Shown here: piece after piece, positions 7,217 through 15,145 of the stretch
Position numbering within the stretch: the first letter of the stretch is position 1
How the letters are laid out: each line of letters begins with the position of its first letter
Assembly (NCBI GenBank): GCA_004297235.1
Contig: SCUR01000278.1
Location: forward strand, 1-25,365
Length of the DNA stretch: 25,365 nt
Origin: Candidatus Manganitrophaceae bacterium
GTDB lineage: Bacteria; Nitrospirota; Nitrospiria; SBBL01; Manganitrophaceae
Reading direction: 5' to 3'
Program-made: the position numbers and the translations under genes
The notes under the pieces: generated by a model
The model's database searches: none
Seen by the model: the letters and a program-made list of their open reading frames with translations, nothing else
Told to the model about the DNA's origin: nothing

Positions 7217-8614
7217 TTAACCGGGGAAGAGATCTTTACCAATAGCCGATGTCTTCTCCGGAACCGTTCGGGTGAATTCGGAAAACTTGAAGCTCCTCCC
7301 GAGACGGACTTCGGCTTCCTCCTTGACCTTCTGCATCACTTCCGGGGTGATCAGATCGATCTGGTGCTCGGTCGCATACCGCTCCACGCTGCTCGCCACC
7401 ATCCCCCTCGCGAAGGAAGGAAGCCTGTTGAGACGCTCTTTTGCCGCGATCGACCAGTTCAAGGTAAACTTCGCCTCGAACCCAAAGGTCTGCTCCGCCG
7501 GAAGCTCGATCCGTTTTCCCCCATATTGCCCCGGCTGATAGTCGCAAGCGGGATCTTCCGCCAAGTAACTTCCGTTCACGGCATACGCCCGGCAGCGGCA
7601 GCCGCCGCAAATCTGAGAGAACTCGCAGTCGCCGCATCGGCCGCCGAGCTGAGGCTCTCGCAGATCATTGAGAACGGGAGAGGTATTCCATATTTCATCA
7701 AAGGTCTGCTTCCGAAGATTGCCCGCCGAGACCGGCATATATGGGCAGGGGGTGATATCCCCTTCCGGTGTGATCCGGCAATAATGCTTGCCGGCGGGGC
7801 AGCTCCCTTGCGCATAATTTTTTAACAGGGGCGAATTCGGATCGAGCTCATAGATGACTTTGCGGAAATGCGGAGCGCATTTGGCCCGAAGAATCAGATC
7901 GCCCATCTGCCCGGCGGAAGAGGTCCAGGGGTCGTCAAAGTTTTGGAAGAGGTTCGGCTTGTTCTCCTTCACCCCGACCCCCTGCGCCCGCGCGAGATAG
8001 GTCAGGATCTCCCGATACTGGCTGGGACGGATATCGATCAGGTTTTCACCGCGGCCGGTCTGGACGAGAAAGAAGAAATTGAGGACCTTCGCCCCGATGT
8101 TACGCGCCAGCTCGATCATCGGTGGAATTTCGGAGACGTTCCACGACATCACGCTCATGTGCAGGGAGAAGTCGAGCCCTTCCTCTTTCAGATGCTCGAT
8201 CCCCCGCAGCGCCGACTTCCACGATCCGGCCAACTGGCGAAAATTGTCGTGCCGTTGCGGATCGACCGAATCGAGGCTGATCGAGGCCCCTTGCAGCCCG
8301 CTCTCGCGCATCCGTCTCGCCTCATTCTTACCGAGCAGAACACCGTTTGTCCCGAGGACACAGGTGAAGCCTTTATCGGAAGCATACGAGGCGATGTCGA
8401 AGATGTCTTTTCGGACGAGCGGCTCCCCTCCGGTCAAAATCAGGAAGAGATTCGGGTTGACCTTTGCCATGTCGTCGACCACTTTAAAACACTCTTGGGT
8501 CGTGAAGTCCTGAGAGATATCGGCATGGGGAAAGGCGCTCATGTAGCAGTGGGTGCAGAAGAGATTGCAGCGCTGGGTGAGGTTCCATGAAACGGAGTAC
8601 GCTTGATTTGCCAT
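7217..8614 (-). CDS. Radical SAM/SPASM protein with C-terminal PCP_red domain
   Basis: A 465-residue enzyme. The radical SAM core has the cluster motif CNLFCTHC (C16, C20, C23) and the SAM-binding GGEP (62-65). A SPASM-like auxiliary cluster region is cysteine rich (C272, C279, C290, C327, C330, C336, C339, C341, C357). This resembles the NirJ/AhbC/AhbD group, which acts on heme-type tetrapyrroles, and also several peptide-modifying enzymes. Residues 384-436 form a PCP_red module. No nirD-, nirE- or ahb-like partners occur in the window, so the substrate is open. The start at 8614 has only a weak ribosome site. A terminator-like hairpin lies between it and the upstream USP gene. Confidence 0.9.
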   Translation of the reverse strand: MANQAYSVSWNLTQRCNLFCTHCYMSAFPHADISQDFTTQECFKVVDDMAKVNPNLFLILTGGEPLVRKDIFDIASYASDKGFTCVLGTNGVLLGKNEARRMRESGLQGASISLDSVDPQRHDNFRQLAGSWKSALRGIEHLKEEGLDFSLHMSVMSWNVSEIPPMIELARNIGAKVLNFFFLVQTGRGENLIDIRPSQYREILTYLARAQGVGVKENKPNLFQNFDDPWTSSAGQMGDLILRAKCAPHFRKVIYELDPNSPLLKNYAQGSCPAGKHYCRITPEGDITPCPYMPVSAGNLRKQTFDEIWNTSPVLNDLREPQLGGRCGDCEFSQICGGCRCRAYAVNGSYLAEDPACDYQPGQYGGKRIELPAEQTFGFEAKFTLNWSIAAKERLNRLPSFARGMVASSVERYATEHQIDLITPEVMQKVKEEAEVRLGRSFKFSEFTRTVPEKTSAIGKDLFPG

Positions 8615-8632
8615 TCAAAATCTCGGTGTGAA

Positions 8633-8668
8633 GAAAAAACGGAGGGGCACCGCATCCGATGCCCCTCC
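8633..8668 (-). terminator. Intrinsic terminator between the USP and radical SAM genes
   Basis: On the minus strand a perfect 9-bp GC-rich stem (8668-8660 with 8649-8641) and a 10-base loop are followed by a run of six T. It begins 8 bases past the USP stop codon. No promoter is visible between it and the next start at 8614, so partial read-through is likely. It would lower expression of the two downstream genes. Confidence 0.85.
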
Positions 8669-8676
8669 AAATAAAA

Positions 8677-11376
8677 CTAAAAACCTTGAGACCGCATCGC
8701 CTCCGCCCACCGCTCGGTGACTTGATCGAGGATCTCAATGGTGATCCGGCCGATTCCCTTCTCATTGGCGTAAGATTCGATCTCCTTGATCACCGTTCCG
8801 CGGACAAAGGAGGGAATCCGGGCGATTCGGCTTTCGGCTTCGGCCTCCCAGGGATGGTGTCGCTCCACCTTGCGGGAGAGCTGCGCCCATTCACTATATT
8901 TTGCATCGATCGTTGCCGGGCTGATCTCGCGAATCCCCTTCTTACGGGCATCGACCTCGATCCGCCAGCGGGTCATCTCGCGGATCAGTCCTTCCGGAAT
9001 CTCCAGAAGCTTCGTATTCGCCTCATCGGTCCAAGTGATGGGGGCGAGCACCTTGTCGAGGCCGCTCTCTTTGCGCTCCAGTTTCTTGTAGTATTCCCCC
9101 GGGGCACCGCAGAGGGCGCAGTGGTCGGGAATCTGCTGCGATGCAACCTGACTGCAAAGGGTACAGACAAAATAGTCGAGCTCTTTTTTCATGAAGATGA
9201 ACCGAGAGGCCTTGGCCTCGCAGACGGGGCACTGCGACGGAACCTGCCGAGCCACATGGCCGCACATGCCGCAGAAGTGAAAGTTCTCTTCTGCAGCCGT
9301 TTCTCCCTTGGTCATGGTGGCGATCCGTTTTTTGATCTCTTCGAGACTGGTCGCGCCGGAGAGAACCGACTCCATCTCCTCGGTCGCCTTTTTAATTCCC
9401 GCCTCCGCGACTTCGAGCGTGATCTCGCTGATCGAATGACTATAGGCGTAATTTTCAATATGCTGACGGGTCCCATCCCGCATGAAGCCGACCGGCACGC
9501 GTGCCAGCCGCTCCTGCGCCTCGGCCGTCCAGGTGAATTGAGGGGCTTTGGCCTCCGGCTTTTTCTCCTCGGCTTTCGGCGCATCCTGCGGTTTGAGCGC
9601 CCCCTGAGGCAGAACTGCCTCGGCGATCGCCTTCGCGCTCATCTCAATCGCCTGGTCCTCATCCTGATTCCCTTCGATCATCCGAACGGCAAATTCCTTT
9701 GTGATCGTCTGGAAGCCCATCTTTCGGGCCATCTTCTCCGCCTTCGCCTTGGCGCGGCGGCGCTCGAAACCGGCCGGAACCTTTCGGATGACGTTCTTGG
9801 CATCTTCGGTCCAGTTGAGCGGAACGCCGTCATAGCCGACCTCTTGAACCAATCCCCCCTCGGCTTTCGCCGCCGCTTCGAAGATCGATTTATCGAGGAA
9901 TTGAAAGGCGCTCCCTTCGGCGCTGCAGATCGGGCAGCGGACCGGCTTCTCTCCCTTGGCGGTATAGCCGCAGCCGCCGCAGATGTGGAAGTCCATCTTC
10001 GCCTTCTCGTCGTAGCTCGCGGCGCGCTCGGCGTCGCGGTCGCCGACGATCTGGGTCATCATCCCGGCGAGACCGTTCCCTTCGAGGGTCTGGGAAACCC
10101 CTTCGGCGGCGGTCATCTTATTGCGATCGATCCCCTTCTCATCGAGCACCCGGCCCAGATTCTTCATCGCTTCGATCGCCGACTTCGGCAAGATATCCCC
10201 CATCGCCGCATCGACGACCGAGTTGCTGATGATCGTAAAGCCCTTCTCGATCGCATACCGGTAGACGGCGGTCTTAGCCACACCGCGCGCGAAGATGGGG
10301 ACCTTCTCCATCCGCTTGGAAGCCTCTTCGGTCCAGGCGACGGTGTATTCGGCGATGGCATCAATCGGCGGAATATACTTCTGGTTCGAGACGAGGACGT
10401 TGCACGGGGCCATCCGGATCAGATTTTCCGAGTTGCTCCCGACGTCCATATCCTCATCGGAGTGAACGCCGATCCGGCCGACGACAAGAAGCCACGGCTT
10501 CTCTTTCTTTACGTATTGAAGAACCTTTTCAAACGGCTTGCCGTCGAGGAGAGAGGTTTTGATCGTCACCCCTTCCGCCTCGGCGATCTTAAGGCAAATT
10601 TCAAGGTGGGACTGATAAATCTTGGCAAGTCCGGAGTCGATCACCTCTTCGTGGAGCTTCTCCTGCTCCTTGAACCGGAAGACCTTCCCCGCCTCTTCGG
10701 AGAGAACCCCGGAGATCGAATTAAAGACGGCATAGTGATAATAAGGATCAAAGGCCGAGACGACGTCGATCTGAAGCTGATAGGCTTTGGCCAGATCGAG
10801 CGCCGTTTTGAAGCCGGCGAAGGAGAAGTGGCTTCCATCGACCGCCACGACGATCTTTCCCATTTTTCCCGGCTCGGGCGGCTTTGTCTCTTTGACGACG
10901 AAAACATCCGACTTGCGGACCCGGCGAATCGTCCGCTCGGTGACGCTTCCGATCATGCTCTCCCGGACGGCGCCGACGCCGAGGGCGCCGAGGATGACGA
11001 GATCGTAGCCGTTCTTGACGATGTCGTCGACGAGCACCTTGTAGTTCTTCCCCTCGAGCGAGACCCGCTCCATGGGGATGTTTCCCTCTTTGCATTTTTC
11101 GTCGACGATATCCAAGTAAGAGTCGGTGATAATTTCCAGTCCGCGGGTAATCAGGGAGTCATGGATTTTTCGTTGCCGCTCCAGTTCGTTCTCGTCATGA
11201 TATTCTTCGGGAAGGCCCGCCTCCATCTGCTTGAATCGCTTATCGTGGAGCTTGGCGGCATAGGCGTGGCTCCCGATCACCTTCGCCCCGAATTGCTTCG
11301 CCAGCATCACCCCAATATCAATGGCGGTGTTGGAATAGTCCGAGTTATCGACAGGGATATAGATCGACCGATACAT
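8677..11376 (-). CDS. Tandem USP protein with five PCP_red modules and three rubredoxin-like ribbons
   Basis: A 899-residue multi-domain protein. Two universal stress protein domains (about 1-163 and 172-332) both keep the ATP-binding motif G-x2-G-x9-G-S (G130, G133, G143-S144; G300, G303, G313-S314). PCP_red modules start near residues 346, 520, 614, 779 and 841. Three CxxC...CxxC ribbons sit between them: C466/C469/C481/C484, C702/C705/C716/C719 and C738/C741/C753/C756. Their spacing and the following F-x-F/Y-Y residues recall rubrerythrin-type rubredoxin domains, which bind one iron or zinc. No signal peptide is present, so it is cytoplasmic. Its promoter is strong. The whole suggests a stress-linked protein that binds nucleotide, metal and perhaps a tetrapyrrole; the last point is inference. 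Confidence 0.9.
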   Translation of the reverse strand: MYRSIYIPVDNSDYSNTAIDIGVMLAKQFGAKVIGSHAYAAKLHDKRFKQMEAGLPEEYHDENELERQRKIHDSLITRGLEIITDSYLDIVDEKCKEGNIPMERVSLEGKNYKVLVDDIVKNGYDLVILGALGVGAVRESMIGSVTERTIRRVRKSDVFVVKETKPPEPGKMGKIVVAVDGSHFSFAGFKTALDLAKAYQLQIDVVSAFDPYYHYAVFNSISGVLSEEAGKVFRFKEQEKLHEEVIDSGLAKIYQSHLEICLKIAEAEGVTIKTSLLDGKPFEKVLQYVKKEKPWLLVVGRIGVHSDEDMDVGSNSENLIRMAPCNVLVSNQKYIPPIDAIAEYTVAWTEEASKRMEKVPIFARGVAKTAVYRYAIEKGFTIISNSVVDAAMGDILPKSAIEAMKNLGRVLDEKGIDRNKMTAAEGVSQTLEGNGLAGMMTQIVGDRDAERAASYDEKAKMDFHICGGCGYTAKGEKPVRCPICSAEGSAFQFLDKSIFEAAAKAEGGLVQEVGYDGVPLNWTEDAKNVIRKVPAGFERRRAKAKAEKMARKMGFQTITKEFAVRMIEGNQDEDQAIEMSAKAIAEAVLPQGALKPQDAPKAEEKKPEAKAPQFTWTAEAQERLARVPVGFMRDGTRQHIENYAYSHSISEITLEVAEAGIKKATEEMESVLSGATSLEEIKKRIATMTKGETAAEENFHFCGMCGHVARQVPSQCPVCEAKASRFIFMKKELDYFVCTLCSQVASQQIPDHCALCGAPGEYYKKLERKESGLDKVLAPITWTDEANTKLLEIPEGLIREMTRWRIEVDARKKGIREISPATIDAKYSEWAQLSRKVERHHPWEAEAESRIARIPSFVRGTVIKEIESYANEKGIGRITIEILDQVTERWAEAMRSQGF

Positions 11377-11469
11377 GAGAAGCCCCCCCTTAATGCAAGC
11401 CCCGATTATCTTGATGACAAAGAAAACAAATTACGCCGAAGGATCAGGCATCCTATCAAAAGTGGCTGC

Positions 11470-11498
11470 ATTATAGCACCCTCTTTTTTTAAAAACAA
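11470..11498 (-). promoter_or_regulatory. Promoter of the USP/PCP_red locus
   Basis: On the minus strand TTGTTT (11498-11493), a 17-base spacer ending TGC and TATAAT (11475-11470) form an extended -10 promoter. The predicted start near 11463 gives a leader of about 87 bases before the ATG at 11376, with an AAGGGGGG ribosome site. Confidence 0.75.
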
Positions 11499-11596
11499 CT
11501 TTTTTTCTATTGACGGTAGATACGGAAGGCGCAACGTTCATCCTACTGACATCAGCGAAAAATCGGGGAAAATCGTCCGGGTGATCCGAAGATTCC

Positions 11597-11869
11597 TTAT
11601 TCGGAAACGACCCCAACCCCGCCCCCCTCTTTATCGACGACCGGCATCGATTTGTTGCAGTGGGGGCATTTGACATAGACGAGATTATCGAAGAGGCCGA
11701 TGCTGTAATGATTGACGAGGAGGTCGAATTCTTTTTTACAGGAGGGACAGGCGGCGAGGTAGCGTTTTAAAAAGAGCTTTACATCCGATTGGAGGGTTTG
11801 AAGTTGGTGCTGTAGCCGAAGAACTTCTGATTCCAGACGATCGATCCGTTTCTCTATTTCTTCCGCCAT
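11597..11869 (-). CDS. Small coiled-coil zinc-ribbon protein
   Basis: A 90-residue protein. Residues 1-37 form a heptad-patterned helix (EKRIDRLESEVLRLQHQLQT), likely a coiled coil. It is followed by a zinc ribbon with C41xxC44 and C68xxC71 (ACPSCKKEF and KCPHCNKSM). Such proteins may be regulators or subunits, but no family is recognised. It has its own near-consensus promoter, whose start would be only 2-3 bases before the ATG at 11869. No ribosome site is visible, so the mRNA may be leaderless. It lies 85 bp downstream of the GGDEF gene on the same strand. Confidence 0.8.
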   Translation of the reverse strand: MAEEIEKRIDRLESEVLRLQHQLQTLQSDVKLFLKRYLAACPSCKKEFDLLVNHYSIGLFDNLVYVKCPHCNKSMPVVDKEGGGVGVVSE

Positions 11870-11878
11870 AGTGGTCGT

Positions 11879-11907
11879 ATCATAGACAAAAACAACACGC
11901 GTGTCAA
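11879..11907 (-). promoter_or_regulatory. Near-consensus promoter of the zinc-ribbon gene
   Basis: On the minus strand TTGACA (11907-11902), exactly 17 bases and TATGAT (11884-11879). A start site about 7 bases further is near 11872, beside the ATG at 11869. Confidence 0.8.
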
Positions 11908-11954
11908 TTCACAATCGCGGGGCCTTTCTTCCGACGAAACACCCCCGCGGGGAC

Positions 11955-12938
11955 TTACGCCGATTCCATCTCGGCGACCGTCATCGTCTCCACCCGATTT
12001 CCGCCTGCGCGCTTTGCCCGATAGAGGGCAAAGTCGGCGGCCAAGATCGCTTGGCGCGCATCACGCAGTTCCGGATCGGGAAAACCGGCCACCCCGATGC
12101 TCACGGTCACTTGGTGTTTTTTCCCCAGGATCGGAAAATTCGCGGCGGCGACGCGCTCTAAGATCCGCTGCGCAACCTGAGCGGCGTCATCCCGGAGCGA
12201 TTCCGGTAAAAGGACGGCGAGCTCATCTCCGCCGTACCGGGCCGCAAGATCGACTTTGCGAATCTGCAGCTGAATGATCTTCCCCAACTCTTCCAACACC
12301 CTGTCTCCCGCCTCATGACCGAACGTATCGTTGATCTTTTTAAATTGATCGACATCGATCATCAAGCAGGAGAAAGGGGTGCAGTATCGTTGCGCGCGGG
12401 AAAATTCTTGGCTCAATACCTCTTGAAAGTAGCGCCGATTGAAGAGGCCGGTGACCGGATCGGTGATCGCCAAGGTCTGCACCTGCTTGAGCAAAACCTG
12501 GTACTCTTGGTTCTTTCTGGCCAGCTCCTTGTTTTTCTCAATCAGCTCATCCTGAAGGCGCTTCATCCGAAGCACGGCGTCGACCCGGGCCCTCAGCTCC
12601 GACGGCTCGAACGGCTTCGTCACGTAATCGGTCGCCCCCTCTGCCAGCCCCAACACCTTGTCTTCCGTCTTCCCCTTCACCGTCACGATGATGATCGGAA
12701 TTCCCCGGAGATCCTCCTGCCCCCGCAAGTGGCGGCACGTTTCGCGTCCGTTCATATCGGGGAGGACCATATCGAGGAGGATCAGGTCGGGAAGAACCTC
12801 CCGCGCCAGCTTCAGCCCTTGAATCCCGGTATTGGCAACGACGAAATCGTAGCCGACCGCCTGCAAAGCGGCCCGGATCTGCTCGGTCTCAAAAGGGCTG
12901 TCCTCGATCACAAGAACGCGCGGTACCTTTTCTTCCAT
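11955..12938 (-). CDS. Response regulator with GGDEF domain (PleD-like diguanylate cyclase)
   Basis: A 327-residue protein with an N-terminal receiver domain: acidic residues E12-D13, phospho-acceptor D56 and K108. A short coiled coil (about 125-155) follows, then a GGDEF domain. The active-site loop reads GGDEL (236-240), a conservative change from GGDEF. The allosteric I-site RxxD is present (RKVD, 227-230), placed five residues before the loop as usual. The IDVDQFKKINDTFGH metal and substrate-binding stretch is complete. It is therefore expected to make c-di-GMP when phosphorylated and to be feedback inhibited. Hybrid cGAMP-making GGDEF enzymes also exist, and sequence alone does not exclude this. 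GGAGG lies about 6 bases before the ATG. No histidine kinase is nearby. Confidence 0.93.
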   Translation of the reverse strand: MEEKVPRVLVIEDSPFETEQIRAALQAVGYDFVVANTGIQGLKLAREVLPDLILLDMVLPDMNGRETCRHLRGQEDLRGIPIIIVTVKGKTEDKVLGLAEGATDYVTKPFEPSELRARVDAVLRMKRLQDELIEKNKELARKNQEYQVLLKQVQTLAITDPVTGLFNRRYFQEVLSQEFSRAQRYCTPFSCLMIDVDQFKKINDTFGHEAGDRVLEELGKIIQLQIRKVDLAARYGGDELAVLLPESLRDDAAQVAQRILERVAAANFPILGKKHQVTVSIGVAGFPDPELRDARQAILAADFALYRAKRAGGNRVETMTVAEMESA

Positions 12939-12960
12939 TTTGGCCTCCGTGCCTCAGATG

Positions 12961-12988
12961 AAGATAGCATAGAAAAAAAGGATGTCAA
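12961..12988 (-). promoter_or_regulatory. Promoter of the GGDEF response regulator
   Basis: On the minus strand TTGACA (12988-12983), a 16-base spacer and TATCTT (12966-12961). The predicted leader is short, about 16 bases, but long enough to carry the GGAGG site. Confidence 0.75.
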
Positions 12989-13196
12989 TTCAATAAAAGA
13001 ATATCCCAAAAGCGAAGGACTGGACCGATCCGATACGAGCGGTCGGCGATCTGCTTTTGGATGGTGAGTGAAGAGGCACGCATCGGTCCGATCTTTATCC
13101 CGCACGGAGATGGGGCCGGGGCCCGATCCCGCTTTCGAAAAGAAAACGCCGCGATTGAGCCTTTGCCCTCGCCGATTCCAAACTCCCGCAATTTTC

Positions 13197-13226
13197 TTGA
13201 CCCGGAGAAAGGAACAGCGCTAAATT
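13197..13226 (+). promoter_or_regulatory. Probable promoter of the beta-hydroxyacid dehydrogenase gene
   Basis: TTGACC (13197-13202), an 18-base spacer and TAAATT (13221-13226). The start site would be about 40 bases before the ATG at 13273. Confidence 0.5.
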
Positions 13227-13272
13227 CAATTCGCTTGTCTTGAAAAAACATCGCACGTGGAGAGGAGTCTGT

Positions 13273-14166
13273 ATGGAAAAATCAGCGTTTCGAATCGGGA
13301 TGGTCGGCATCGGGCGCATGGGGGCGAACATGGCGCGCCGGTTGAAAGAGAAAGGATATGCGTTGGCGGCGGTATATGATATCGATCCGATTAAGGCCCG
13401 TTCCCTGGCGGCGGAGCTCGGCTGTTCGGCCGCCGAGACCCCGGCGGGGGCTGCAAAGGGATCCAACACCGTGATCACCGTCGTCACCGACGATGCCGCC
13501 ATGCGGCATATTTTTTCGGAATCGGACCCCGAAAGCCTGCTTCAGTTCGGAGAAGGCCGGCTCTTTATCAATTGCGCGACCCTCTCCCCCTGGATTCATG
13601 TCGAAATCGAGGAGCGGGCCCGCAAGCGCGGCGGGCAGACGCTGGAAGCCTGCATGGCCAGCAGCATTCCCCAAGCCCGTGAGGGGACCCTCTATTTGAT
13701 GTGCGGCGGAGCGCCGGAGGCCTTTGAACGCGCGAAGCCGTTGCTGGAATCGCTCGGCCGGTCGATCCGCTACATCGGAAAAGCGGGTGAAGCGGCCAAG
13801 GTCAAAGCGCTGGTCAATATGGTGATGAACATCAACACCGCCGCGTTGGCGGAAGGATTGGGTTTGGGCGCGGCGCTGGGACTCGATCTGACGCTGTTGC
13901 GGGAGGTCTTCTCTCAAACGGGCGCCGCCTCCCGGGTGCTTGAGACCGACGGCGCCGATATGCAAAAACGGGATCATGAATGTTATTTCTCGGCCGAGCA
14001 TGCGGCGAAAGATTCGGGAATCGCCTTGAGGCTCGCGGAAGATCAAGGACTGCGCCTCCCCTTGGCGAAAGCAACCTTCGAACAGTATGGTCGCCTGGTG
14101 GAGATCGGAAAGGGGGCATTGGACAAATCCGCCGTGGCGGAGTTGACCTTTCCGGGACGGAGCTAA
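13273..14166 (+). CDS. NAD(P)-dependent beta-hydroxyacid dehydrogenase (GLYR/HIBADH family)
   Basis: A 297-residue oxidoreductase. The Rossmann motif GIGRMG (12-17) is followed by the usual domain, ending in a region matching the substrate-binding motif (EACMASSIPQAREGTL). The all-helical C-terminal domain carries the catalytic lysine (K178) in AAKVKALVNMV. That stretch is closest to glyoxylate/succinic semialdehyde reductases of the GLYR type rather than to classical 3-hydroxyisobutyrate dehydrogenase. The family reduces small aldehydes to hydroxyacids, or the reverse. The ATG at 13273 has GAGGAG 5 bases upstream; a TTG 33 bases earlier lacks one. The gene stands alone, so the natural substrate is unclear. 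Confidence 0.9.
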   Translation: MEKSAFRIGMVGIGRMGANMARRLKEKGYALAAVYDIDPIKARSLAAELGCSAAETPAGAAKGSNTVITVVTDDAAMRHIFSESDPESLLQFGEGRLFINCATLSPWIHVEIEERARKRGGQTLEACMASSIPQAREGTLYLMCGGAPEAFERAKPLLESLGRSIRYIGKAGEAAKVKALVNMVMNINTAALAEGLGLGAALGLDLTLLREVFSQTGAASRVLETDGADMQKRDHECYFSAEHAAKDSGIALRLAEDQGLRLPLAKATFEQYGRLVEIGKGALDKSAVAELTFPGRS

Positions 14167-14591
14167 TACGCTTGTCGACGATTTTGGAACCGGATACTCT
14201 TCTTTGAGTTATCTTAAACCGTTCCCGGTCACGACCTGCCAAACGGGAAAAGGTCCCTTCATTGATTCTCATCCTCAAGGTCGTCATGGTCCATTTTTTA
14301 AGGCAGAGAACATTCCGTTACTCCGTTTTTGAAGAGGCTTTCACTTTTGTGCAGCGATTTGCATCTTCTCCAAGCCCATTCATCCTAAATCCGATCAAAT
14401 TCTCATCGACATACAACCCATTGGACTACTCCGAAACAATACAATCCCAAGAATAAGTGCGGAATAATGTTTGCAAGATGTTCGTTTCCGTCTACTCATT
14501 CCTCCCCCGCGCAGCGGAACCCTGCCATCCCAGCGCCTTTCTGGAATAAATAAGGATCTTAATATAAAGATCATATCAGAGGAGAATGGCC
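14167..14591. other. 425-bp region with no credible gene
   Basis: No reading frame with a ribosome site was found, and no clear terminator follows the dehydrogenase. The only structure noted is the palindrome at 14555-14572, just before the next possible small gene. Confidence 0.5.
14555..14572. repeat. Perfect 6-bp inverted repeat overlapping a -10-like box
   Basis: GATCTT, AATATA, AAGATC: the outer hexamers are exact reverse complements and the centre reads through TATAAA. It lies 20 bases before the ATG at 14592 and could be an operator, but one copy is weak evidence. Confidence 0.4.
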
Positions 14592-14858
14592 ATGCTGAGT
14601 CTGATCGCGATGAACATCGAAAATTCTCGTATGAGCCAGCCGATTGAAGAAACCTCTCAGGTATTCCTCTTTTTCTTTCTTCTCCTCCTGGTGCGCCTCT
14701 ATCTCTTTATTTCTCAACAGGCAACCTCTCCTACTTCCACCCCCTCTCTCTCTTCGTCGGGAGAGGTCCCTCCTCATCAAGCGATAAAGGAATTGGAAAG
14801 GCCGTTTTTGGAATCGGACCTCTCTCTGTCGCAGTCGTTCTCGTCCATCCAGAAATAA
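14592..14858 (+). CDS. Possible small membrane protein, 88 residues
   Basis: The ATG at 14592 has AGAGGAG 7 bases upstream. The peptide has a polar N-terminus, one strongly hydrophobic segment (about residues 24-40, VFLFFFLLLLVRLYLFI) and a serine/proline-rich tail that looks disordered. The family is unknown. The opposite strand also has an open frame over this stretch, but it lacks a good start. Composition is somewhat biased, so this may be a chance frame with a good ribosome site. Confidence 0.4.
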   Translation: MLSLIAMNIENSRMSQPIEETSQVFLFFFLLLLVRLYLFISQQATSPTSTPSLSSSGEVPPHQAIKELERPFLESDLSLSQSFSSIQK

Positions 14859-15145
14859 AGGAGCCGATTCGTCTTTGCAGAAGACCCCCCCTGTACGCCG
14901 ATAGCGCAAATTGACCCGGCAGAGCTCTTTCAAATAGGATTTCTTTTTTAAGAATTTAGGGTTCCTTCCCTATACCGAATTAAAAAGAGTTTGCTAACGT
15001 TATTAACGGACGGCGGCATTCTTAAAGCGGACCGCTTGGAACTTTGGAGTCCCCGCCCGACCGAAGGTGGGAACGATGACGAAGTTCCGCCATCGTTCAT
15101 TCAACGATGTTTTGAAAATGACTTATCCGTTGTAAGGAGAAATGA
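14859..15145. other. Region upstream of the CBS gene with inverted repeats
   Basis: No gene is supported. A perfect 8-bp inverted repeat GAACGATG (15071-15078) / CATCGTTC (15091-15098) lies about 50 bases before the CBS gene, and AACGATG recurs at 15103-15109. A smaller palindrome, GCGGACCGC, is near 15028. These could fold in the mRNA leader. No known riboswitch consensus was recognised. Confidence 0.45.

Larger units (their letters stand above)
12939..13272. other. Divergent intergenic region
   Basis: A 334-bp gap between the minus-strand response regulator and the plus-strand dehydrogenase. It holds one outward promoter at each end (12961-12988 minus and 13197-13226 plus). The middle shows no credible gene, repeat or strong hairpin. 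Confidence 0.6.

Noticed and set aside
8659..11673. A 1004-residue open frame on the plus strand opposite the USP/PCP_red gene
   Set aside because: It is antisense to a gene with clear domains, is rich in Arg, Leu, His and Gly, has no ribosome site and matches no family. It arises from GC-rich codon use on the other strand.
14571..14933. A 120-residue minus-strand frame over the possible 88-residue membrane gene
   Set aside because: It starts at a non-ATG codon without a ribosome site and is a run of Arg/Glu with no fold signal.
14880..15140. Possible riboswitch in the CBS gene leader
   Set aside because: Several hairpins are present, but no known aptamer core (fluoride, cobalamin, TPP, SAM or GEMM) could be aligned.
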